From the NCBI GenBank assembly GCA_012845835.1, contig JABAKD010000019.1:9855736-9919735 (forward strand): DNA of 64,000 nt. The letters are read 5' to 3'. Below the pieces are notes generated by a model. It made no database searches. It was not told the DNA's origin and worked only from the letters and a program-made list of their open reading frames with translations. The stretch is from Undaria pinnatifida (lineage: Eukaryota > Sar > Phaeophyceae > Laminariales > Alariaceae). Of the stretch, positions 54,809 to 64,000 are shown one piece after another; within the stretch, counting starts at the first letter, position 1; the number at the start of each line of letters is the position of its first letter. Made by a program: the position numbers and the translations under genes.

Positions 54809-54974
54809 GCTAGTGGTTCAACCTCCACACTGTCCTCCCCGAGGTCCTCCTCGAGGTGAACCATGCCCCTCAAAATGTCTGGGTTCACATTAAAATGTAC
54901 CAAAACGGCGCCGCAGCGGCGAAAATTACATGGAAGAGAAAGGATGACAATTTACGTCCTTGCCGTAGTCCTTG

Positions 54975-55300
54975 ATTACGCCTAACGTAGTTAGAATGTT
55001 GCAGCGGCTCTGCTCTGTAGCAAGTGAATATCGTCCGTACGAGTAAAGTTGATGACGCGGGTTCGAATCATCCCGAGTGATACTCGTGCTCCTGAGGACT
55101 TTTCTTGCTTAAAAATGAATATCATATATAGCGGAGAAAGAGCGGAAGCGTGAGTTAGCAAAACTTCGATGAAGTCGACCAGCATAACAAGCTGAAAACC
55201 AGGAATGTTGAACTCTATGCCCGTTACAAGTGAAGGCGCGTACCCGGGGGGGAGGGGGGAAGACATCTGTGGCCGGAGCTTGTCCAGAAGGTCGCTGAGG
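54975..55300 (+). mobile_element. tRNA-headed SINE (right-arm copy)
   Basis: Mirror of 18,280-18,600 with the same A-box-like and B-box (GGGTTCGAATC at about 55,060) elements. Confidence 0.65.
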
Positions 55301-57983
55301 GTAAAATCTGTTACGAGTTGAGCCGGAAAGTAAAATATGATGACTTAAGCATGCATGTAAAAAGTGCCGCCATCATCGCCTCCATACCCCCCAAGGACGA
55401 ACTAAAACGGACACTGTTTGTTGAACACTACGAAGCGTGGAGGGCTTACCCGTTGCACATGCAGCCGTGGTTTAGTGGGTCAGCAGCACGTAAAAAACTG
55501 CGTCATCAACATATTTTTAAGACAGCTCCATGCCGGGGCGCAACGTGGAGAGAAGAGGGCGCACTCGGTAGAACAATAACAACGAGAAGTGACGGCGAAA
55601 CAGCCAGAAAATTTCCAACATCCCTAAATCCCGCTACCATGTCGCCAATCTATCACTGGAAGCCTCTACTATACTCAACCGTCGGCAAATCCGTATCAAA
55701 TCCAAGCATGCAATGAACAGCCTCTCTGCTTCGTAAATAATACGTCATGATGCTATACTGTCATATCATCAGAGTAAAACGATTCAATGAAAAATACGGT
55801 CAATTAAAATCCTCTCAGTACTAATGTGCAAAGAACGAAAGATTGCAATACCATTGTCCTTGAAAAGAGCTCCATAAATCTAGGGATACAATCCAGAGAT
55901 AGTATCCAACATCAATCTTCGCGAACCTGAAATCTTGGTCGCAAAATCCTAACTCCAAAAATAAAAACCCAAATCCCAAATCCATAGACGAAAAACTCAA
56001 ATCTGAAATCCAAATTCCAAAAAAATCCGAAAACTCAGAAATCGGCCCTATACTCAGCACTCATCTTTCTATATAAAACGGTTGTCAGCTCCATAGAATA
56101 AGGTTGCCTACAAGTGTGATCGGACAGCAATATCAAACCTCCCTTTCGAATTATAAACAATGTCCCCTGGCTGGGTACATGCTGAAAATCCATTCAGATT
56201 CCAAATGCTCAAATCCAGAGCAAAATACTGCCATACTAGACAACGCAATCGTGAAAAAGTACTAATTCAAAATGCAAGAAACCGGTATTTGCCGCCTAAA
56301 ATACCATCCACTCCTAAAAGTACCAAACTCTAGCCAATATTTGCAGAATCCTCAAGAAAATTCCCTGAATCAAGAAACGTCAAAGTTTCAATCAGCTCCC
56401 GAAAAACTTAGTCGCCCTCGGGTTCAAACGTATCGAACTCATCGAGTCTGAGACCTTTCTCCAAATTAAATCGGTCGTACTCACAGCTGACGCCACAATT
56501 TTTGAAAAAAATTGACGAGCCTTAGTCTCCTTAAGTGGCCAAGCGAATGCTACTCCGCACAAGCGGTAATATGTGGGCGTGACCCCTTCTGGCAGAATAT
56601 AAACTAAACGATTTGGCTCAGCTGGGTCTCATTACTGGGCTAGTTGAGAAACCCATAGAATGTTTACGCAGGGATGACCTCGGGTAGTTTACCAAAACCG
56701 TTGCCGTCCCCAAGTCCCGAAAATCTCATACTTGCAGCTCATAATATACTCCGTATTATCCACCGTCCCCGATTCACCACTGAAATGGAAATGAAAATGT
56801 CAAATATAATTATTAAACTGTAGAAACATCGAATCTAGCGTACTAAATCATGAGGTATTGTACCATTTTTCAATAAAAATGTTTCATCATAAAATACCGA
56901 TGAATTCGTGTGCTCTCAAAGCGTTCGCATTGTCCGGACGTGTCTGGTTAGCAAGCCACATCAAGCATCCAACCAGCTCGCGAAAAAGACCAGTCGCCCT
57001 CGCGTTCAGACTCAGAACTCGTCGAATTTGAGACCTCCCTCGAGCGGGTTTCTCCTACCCGAACTAGCGCATATATCACCATTCACCGCAAACCCCGCTA
57101 AAATCTATCAAATCCCGCAATAAGTCACTCTATTGCAGAGTTGGACTCGAAAACTGTTTGATGCCGGTATAGCACGAATTCAACCTCGTGCTTCTTTATG
57201 TTTCAGAGTACCGATAAGTCAGGGCGCAAACTTCTCGTTACACGTGACGAGGTTGTTGTATCGAGGGTCAAGTTATTCCGCATGTTCCTTCTCGGAAGAG
57301 CGACACGTAGTATCACCGTGCTGCAAGAGTGTTAGTTCATGCTGCTACTTGATAAGCTACCCCGATAAAGAGAACACGACCCTTTAAACTGTTTGTCAAC
57401 CTTGACTAAAACGAGTATATAGGATACGGTATCAGGTACTCCATAACTAACGCAAGTATATTGGCCACTTTCTTCTGTGCCCAAAATGCTCGTATGCTAC
57501 GTACATAAAATGTTTGAGCACCTGTGAACTATAAAAACCTCATCTACCCCATTCCACCTGCTCATTATTTTGGGTCCGGCGTACAGATACCGCTTACCAT
57601 AACAATCTGCACACGCGCATGACAAGAGCGGGGGCGTTGAGGGGGCGATCTAACAAAAGGGGGCTTGATATAATCCAAATTACATTAGTCAAGCAAAGCG
57701 AGTCAGAATGCAATATCATATTCATACCACAGCAGGCATAACCAGGACAAGAGCAGGGTGGAATATCCAGTTTAACAAGAAAAACACATGCCTATATTCC
57801 CACCACACATTGCCTCATATCACGTGAGTGATACTATATTTCCTCACACTATATTTCCTTACTACCGGTTTTTTCATTTCGTGTGCCGCACTATGCTATA
57901 TCGCCCTTGAGATTGACAACCAGCTATTCTGGAAGTAGCCCGCAATGTATAAGACGACCAAACTGCAAAGTACCACGTAGTAT
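55301..57983. other. Right-arm segment without recognised gene
   Basis: Mirror of 15,560-18,280. It includes the dispersed repeat (55,320-55,690) and the same 75-bp direct repeat. The 132-residue frame at 55,318 is longer than its left counterpart but has no recognisable domain. Confidence 0.45.
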
Positions 57984-59247
57984 GTGGCATCATCTCTCGT
58001 GCATACTCTGAATATTACACTACTGGTACTAACCAGGCAAGGCCTCAGGCAAGGATGCGTGCTCGCGCCTCTGCTGTTCAACATGTTTTTCACGGCGGTA
58101 CTGCGTGTGGCCGAGAACCACTTCCTCGCTGATGCAGCCATCACGGACAACATGGTGCAGCTCCAACGAAAGAAATACGAAAAAGAGGGACTTCACGCAC
58201 AGGCAAAGTTGACCGGCGGAGGGGGAAGGAGGTGGAGGTGCAGATAATATGGTGTATTCTGTACGCTGACGATGCGGGCATCATATCGCGATCATCGAAA
58301 GGGCTGGAGAGAATGATGACGGTGATCGTAACTGCGTGCTCGGCGTTCGGGCGCACGGTCTCCAAGGCAAAAACAGAGATCATGTGTCTGCACGAAGAGC
58401 GGGGGGAAGGCGTCGTTCAATCAATGCAGCCGGCCAGGTATACAAGCAATCGAGTTTGTGTACTTGGGCAGGGCTATCACCGCAGACAGACACCTTAGCA
58501 TTCAAACAACGCCGCGTCTTCAGAGGGCATGGGCGTGCTTGCAGCGATACAAGATGGAAATCTATGATCGCCCGGGTGTGTGATTACGGTTGAAGGTGCG
58601 GTTGCCGAAAGCCGAGATGATCGTTATACTACTCTACGGTTGCATGACATAGAACCCGAACAAGTCTGACTATGGCAGGTTACGACGGGTTCACCACTCC
58701 ATGCTTCTCCGATGCCTCGGATGACGGAACCGGAAGCGCGACGACCACACCCTATCGTACGACGACGCGCTTTCCAAGACAGTTTCCAATAGCATAGAGG
58801 AGATAGCCCGCAAACAGAGGATATTGTCTGCAGGATTCGTAGCACGTATGGGGGAGGAGCGTCTGCCACAGAGGGTGACGTTTAGGGAGCTTGTTTGGTG
58901 TATGGGCTACTCAGGGGGGCAAGAGAAGGACTGGACGGCTCATCTGAAGGAGGATATGTCGGTCTTTGGTTGTGAAATTGAAAGAGTGGCGAATGGCTGC
59001 TCAGATGGCTCGACGACTCGAGGAGGGAGCCGAGTTGTTCATACGGGAATGGCATGAGACGGAGAGACGCAAAGTTGCAGATCGACGCGCAAAGGCCGCG
59101 GCAGCGCCATTCACCATCGGCATTTCTAAGCGGCCGGGGGGAGGGGGGAGGGGGATAGGGGGGAAGCGGGAAGGGGGGCGGGCGGAGGGGGCGCGTCGTG
59201 CTCAAGAGACTGAAGTCTGGGTCTGGGTCTGGCCATCATCGTCTTGA
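57984..59247 (+). mobile_element. LINE reverse transcriptase, broken (right copy)
   Basis: Mirror of 14,285-15,562. It shows GLRQGCVLAPLLFNMFF at about 58,035, LYADDAGIISRSSKGL at about 58,259, then, in other frames, FVARMGEERLPQRV (about 58,840) and SGGQEKDWTAHL. The order matches the 3' half of a non-LTR polymerase; frameshifts make it a relic. Confidence 0.8.
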
Positions 59248-59404
59248 AATTTGTGGACCTTCCAATGGCCGTCATAAGTTAGCGTAATGCCGCCGTGGCT
59301 GCTTCGCCTTGTTACGTTCTCTTCCCAGTGCCATTGATGCACTTGATACCCTCTGTGAGCCCAATGCCGTCCTTTTGTCAGTTTTTAGGGCCTGCTAGTA
59401 GAAC

Positions 59405-59570
59405 GCTTTTCATCTTTTCCTTTCCTTGCTTCCTCTTCTTGTTTTGTCTTTTCTTGCTTTCTTGTCTTTTCTTTTCTTTCCTTCCCTTTTTCGGTTTCTT
59501 TTCTATTCTTTTCTTTCCTTTACTTTTCCTTCCTTTCTCTTTGTATCTTTTTTTCGTTTCTTTTTTCTAC
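59405..59570 (+). repeat. Polypyrimidine tract, right arm
   Basis: Mirror of the purine tract at 13,968-14,125, with small length differences. Confidence 0.9.
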
Positions 59571-59890
59571 TTGACTTGCGTCTGACATGCATATGCGTAG
59601 TGATACGTACGTGTAATATATACGTCGTAGTCTTTCCTGGGTGGCAAGCGAGGTATAGTCGGTTTTTCCAGGCGCGATAAGTGAGACGTATGCATCAGTA
59701 TGGACCAGACTGACTCCCGATTTCACTTTGTATATGTTTTTGGCGGGGGCATGAATTTTGTTAGCTGTGATATATGCGTGTCCCACCTTTGGTATATTTG
59801 TGTTTTTTCCCTGGGGTATTCCTCAGCTCCTGAGTGACTGAAGCCTGCCCTGTGACCACGGACTTGATTATGCGAGTAATGTGAGAACAA
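59570..59890 (-). repeat. Family D repeat, copy 4
   Basis: Palindrome partner of 13,630-13,975. Confidence 0.75.
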
Positions 59891-59993
59891 CAACAACAAT
59901 TCCCCTACAGCCGTCAACCGTCACCATTATATCTGCGAAACCGGATGACATATATCGTACCAGGCGTTTCTTTAGGAAAATGCACGGCACAAT

Positions 59994-60227
59994 CTACGGT
60001 AGCCCCCCCAATTTTTCTCTAACCAAATCGCCGGTTTTGAAAGCAGCCCACGGCCGTGAAGACTCCTGAATACGGTGCCCTTCGCCACCCCGACGTCATC
60101 GATCGATAGTCCTCCGCGAACAAGAACATATGTGAAGAAATACTTTTCATAGCATCCTTCCTCGTATCGAGCAGCCACGAAACGTTCGTTAAAGAAAATC
60201 TCTGCTTTTGGAGGGGGGCTATCGTAG
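59994..60227 (-). mobile_element. MITE-like element with open frame, right arm only
   Basis: Begins CTACGGTAGCCCCCCC and ends GGGGGGCTATCGTAG, about 15 bp of inverted repeat. The left arm lacks it (13,525: TTTGATATGTGTTTTGTGCC). A minus-strand frame is open across nearly all of it (AARYEEGCYEKYFFTYVLV, then GLSIDDVGVAKGTVFRSL) and looks protein-like but is unrecognised. Flanking bases do not give a clear target duplication. Confidence 0.6.
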
Positions 60228-60890
60228 AAACGGTCACCGATATCAAATGTTATGTTTCGGAGATGGTGAATTCGTTCTCAATTCCTTCCCTCTTTGGTGT
60301 GAGGGAAAACAGTTGATTTAAAATGATTTTAACTACCAAACTGTTGTACATACGACAGACAGAAAAATGGGCTGTCGCAAGCAAACGCTACGAAGCTACT
60401 GCTGACATCATCGATTTTCAACCCGTCAAGCATCCAGCATCCTGTGCTGGTAACCTGTTGATCAAGAGAGCTATCATATCACGAGCAATCACAGTTGCTG
60501 GTGGTTGGAGCAAGAGGGGCTGGGGGACAGGCACAATCATTTATCCTGCCCGTCCCTCTGCACAGGCTACTCTGCCCTTTGCTATGATTTACCGCGAATT
60601 AACGCTAGCAAATAAGTCTTAACCGTGAAGAATGCGAAAGAAACCTATCGTTTCAGCCGCAAAGAATAACATGTCATCGCTACGACAGTCAAATACCCTG
60701 CTGCTCAATAGTTAGCAGTATCATATATCGCGACAGGTCATGTGATGTTTTTTCACACAGCAACCGTCCACTACCTGCTGTATTACTCTAGAATGAAGAC
60801 AAAGATACAGAGGGAAAAAAGTCTACCAGGTACATGACATGACCTGATTGGTGCGGAAAAAAGTCTACATGACATGGCCTGGTTGGTGCC

Positions 60891-61818
60891 TCAGTCTGGT
60901 GCAAACAGTGGGAGAGATTCACCGTCTGGGTGTCCGTGCGTCCCACGCCCAGCGTCCTCCAACGCAACCAGCCACCTTGTGTCGATCCCGGAACGAGTCC
61001 ATAAGTCAATGGGCTCAGAAGCCGGCGCTCCCACGAAGCACGACAGATGAGGCTCGTAATTTAGTTTCACAACCAAATCGTCGAGCCACCCCTTCTCCCC
61101 CGTCTCAAACTTCACCTTCGCTTTACACGCGTCAATCACTACGCTTCGTGTCTCCGTCTTAAACTTCTGCTGCTGCTCCTGCGGCTGCGGCTGTGCAGTG
61201 CTCTCGCTCCCAGTCTAAGTATTAATAGTGCGATTACGAGCTGTGACTTCCAAACAGGGGGTGGTGCCGCCGGGGTTTACAGCTGCTGCTGCTGCTCCAA
61301 TGGCAGCTGCAAGAGCTCCTCCTGCTCTTTCCCCCTCGTCTCTAATTCCACCTCATCTCCGCAAGCCTCAACCCCCATCCAATTTTCCTCCGTCTCGAAC
61401 TGCTGCTGTTCCTGCTGCTCCTGCGACTGCTGCTGTGCAGTGCTCTCACTCCCAGTCTTTAGTGGGATTACGAGCTGTGACTCACATCTAGCCACGCCCG
61501 CTTCCCTCTCTGGTATCTGAGGTAGTTGCGAAATCTCTCGCATTTGCTCTTGTTGTAGAGAGAAGCTGGAGAGCTCGAAGAGTACTTGGGAGTACTCGCA
61601 AGTGATGAGTTTACTTTCCTCAATGCAACCTTCGATTTCGTAGAACTCGTCCCCTCCGGCCGAAATCTGGTATGTGGTCCGGAAACCGTAGCGGAAACCA
61701 CCCTCGATTTCTTTCTCGAGTTGGTCTCTGATTGCGAGCGGTCTTTCAGCTCCCATAACTTGGCCCGCTGAGAGATCCTCGCTCTCTCTGCCAACGCTTT
61801 CACGTCCACATTGACCAT
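60891..61818 (-). CDS. Unrecognised CAG/Gln-rich gene, right copy
   Basis: Mirror of 8,452-9,436. Its main frame (61,756-61,277) is longer, 159 residues, ending in a Glu/Gln-rich stretch and LEQQQQL. Compared with the left copy it keeps a Trp codon in place of the premature TGA. The downstream frame (61,139-60,891, MIDACKAKVKFETGEK) is shifted relative to the left copy in its last third. The reading frames are better preserved than expected for random sequence, but function and family are unknown. Confidence 0.4.
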
Positions 61819-62809
61819 TATGATGTCGCCCTCAGGCGTGGTTCAAATAAGACACCCGGCTCGCTCCCTTTCACAGGTAGGGCTCTTGTTGTGCAACACC
61901 CTTTGCTTCGAGCAGGGATAGTACCGCGTACGGTACGCGATAATTATCGTTTTTGTTGATCCCTACGAAGCGTAGATGGCTTACCCGTTGCACAAGTAGC
62001 CGTGGGGTGGCGGGTCAGCAGCACGTGGATAAATACATAATCAATAAATTATATTAACACAGCTCCATGCCTGGGCGCAACGTGGAGAGAAGAGGGCTCA
62101 CTCGGTAGAACAACAACAACAACGAGAAGTGACGGCGAAATAGCCAGAATAATTCCAACATCCCGAAATCCCACCACCATGTCGCCAACCTATCACTGGA
62201 AACCCCTACTATACTCAACCGTCGTCTTATCCGTATCATACCCAAGCATACAAAAAACATACACAAAAGGAATTGAGGGATAAGGAAAGGGATATAAAAA
62301 AGGCAAACATTTACAAATAGTGAAAACTAACACACCAGGAGTTGTACTATCGCAGTATCGGCTGGCGCTCCCCCCCCCGGAGGGGATGAGGCAAGCAACA
62401 ACAACAACAGCAACAGCAACAGCAGTCGCAACCGCAACGACAACGGCATCGACAACGACAACGACAAAGACATTATCACGGGCAGGCAACAGGCTCTCGA
62501 ACCAAGAGAAAAGTCAATCGGATTCAAGGCAGACGCAGCAATGTTGTGTAAAGAGGTCTTGCCAACTACGAGTAGGGGCCTTGGTGCCTCGCTACCCTGT
62601 CTACGGTCTCCTTCTGGCTTTTTTCGACCGTGGTTTCCCAACCCCCCGCTTTTCTTCGAGTGCGACGCATCCGAGGTGCGTGGCAATCATACCTCTGCTT
62701 TGGCTCTTCGTGGTGCCACCTGACCATGAATCATTTGGTTTCTCTGAGTATCCTACTGTACCACGTGCTCGCTTTTTATGATGCAGTGACTCGCAGCACG
62801 TTTTCCACT

Positions 62810-63644
62810 TCAAAGAGCATCGGACGATGTTCCTTTTGCGCCGTGTTTAGATCGAAGAAACGCAAGGTCAACCAGACAAAAGTGCCAGTTCCTCGGTGAG
62901 CTACCTGTTCCCGGATGCTCCCCACCGGCTATCGGCGAGAACATCGCACGATTAGGTAACAGTCCCTCGTTCTGCTGTGTCATTGCCGCCACGACGAAGA
63001 ACGTCCCATTTACAGATGGTCGTTTCGATACTCTCGGATGTCATCTTCTTGAGGGCTTTGACGTACGCGAGATTGATGTGGTCAATACGACGCTGAAAGA
63101 AAACGATTCGGCGGAACACTTTGTGGTGTGGTGATCGGAACTTGGCATGATTCTGCGCGGCAAGCGTGCACACCACGCACCCGTACAACAACAGGTTCTT
63201 GATCACCCCGGCCTTGAGCATGCGGACTTTCTGGTTGAGCGGGGCGGTCGTTCTATCGTACAGATCTGGACCTAACCATCTGCAGCATGTCCTCATGAGT
63301 CGGGGCCGTCGATTGATCTCAGCCATGAGGTCAGCATTTTTGGGGATAAAGGCGCCAAGTACATGAATTGCAGCGTCTGTTTTTACCGTTGCCCTGCTAT
63401 TCGATGACGAACTTTGGAGCCTGGGATGTCTGGTCCCGTGCTTGCAGCAACATGGTGTCCGTACTAATGTAGAACACACGAGGCCTGATACTTCGAAGAC
63501 GGTCACAATGACTGACGCCGTATTAGCAAAGCCCTTCGCCGACTTTGAGACAGTTGCTGCGTTATTGGCGTGCAGTACGATCCACACATCTATTCTCACG
63601 ACGGTAATAATTGGGATGCGGCGTATAAAAAACTTGACAAGCAT
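62810..63644 (-). mobile_element. LINE reverse-transcriptase C-terminal fragment (right copy)
   Basis: Mirror of 6,631-7,465. The 230-residue frame at 63,644-62,952 is identical at the protein level to the left copy. Only one residue (D versus N) was seen to differ in the overlapping 60-residue frame downstream. Confidence 0.7.
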
Positions 63645-64000
63645 TAGTCGCAGAAACGTGTACAGTAGCCCAGCATACTATGCGCAGGACACTGAAATGA
63701 CCGACAATAGTTTTTTTCCGAGCTATTAAACATAGGTGTTAAGAACAGTGGAGCTCTCTCCGTGTTTCAGGGGTTCTGTAACATGGAACATGGATGTATA
63801 TAGGTCGAACAAGCGAAAAGGTGTCTTCGTACATGTTCCAAACAAGAAACACACTTCAGCAATGAATGGCTGTGAGATCGGAGATTTCGTGGAAAAGCAT
63901 CTTTGCAAGCTGTGTGTGATACTTTTATCGTATGTATATACCAGGTACCATAGCGTTTACACGACATTTCTTACGTCCTAGACTCTAAATTGCACGAAAA

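Larger units (their letters stand above)
37874..64000 (-). repeat. Giant palindrome, right arm (continues past the window)
   Basis: Reverse-complement partner of 6,275-26,630. It is longer because of right-only insertions at 38,157-46,772, 47,752-48,964, 49,097-50,698 and 59,994-60,227. Similarity is still essentially perfect at the last base of the window, so the true outer edge lies beyond it. Confidence 0.93.

Noticed and set aside
6275-64000. Palindrome as a pure assembly mirror of one sequence
   Set aside because: Independent insertions with target duplications and several percent divergence in each arm argue against a simple artefact, though the near-identical outer 1.8 kb still needs checking.

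Overview
The window looks like nuclear DNA of a multicellular or transposon-rich stramenopile alga, most likely a brown alga. The evidence is a spliced GT47 (exostosin-type) glycosyltransferase gene of the kind abundant in brown algae, a possible sulfotransferase exon beside it, canonical GT-AG introns, and very dense decayed transposable elements with many poly-C/poly-G tracts. The assignment is an inference; other algae with exostosin-like genes are possible.

Two things organise the window. First, a GT47 gene lies on the minus strand from 34,278 to 2,353. Four exons join in frame with consensus splice sites to give about 434 residues. Intron 1 is about 27.6 kb. Second, there is a very large imperfect palindrome. 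The left arm (6,275-26,630) is repeated in inverse orientation as the right arm (37,874 to the window end) around an 11.2 kb spacer that carries GT47 exon 1. The left arm lies wholly inside GT47 intron 1; the right arm lies upstream of the gene. Because the right arm runs off the window, its outer limit is unknown.

Both arms carry matching old LINE, SINE and retroposon debris. Each arm has also received its own insertions, and the other arm then shows the empty site. Left-only: a short retroposon with a 15 bp target duplication (9.55 kb), a 3.3 kb composite (9.76-13.07 kb), and two retroposon insertions (22.4 and 24.2 kb). Right-only: an 8.6 kb DNA transposon (38,157-46,772), a C-tract retroposon (47,752-48,964), a 1.6 kb DNA transposon (49,097-50,698) and a MITE-like element (59,994-60,227).

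The 8.6 kb element encodes a multi-exon DDE transposase. Its motif order (IDEIA, ASDGD, DDKHVF, GTDALENSF) resembles P-element/THAP9-type transposases and an uncharacterised family I recall from basidiomycete genomes. Zinc-binding segments lie at both ends of the protein and an extremely acidic tract near its C-terminus. The 1.6 kb element has the same kind of terminal inverted repeats and encodes only the last zinc-finger/acidic/basic domain, so it looks like a relative reduced to one accessory domain.

The spacer (26.6-37.9 kb) also holds a 41-bp minisatellite rich in CCGGTACC, repeated palindromic hairpins and further retroposons. The first 2.3 kb holds exon-like fragments only.
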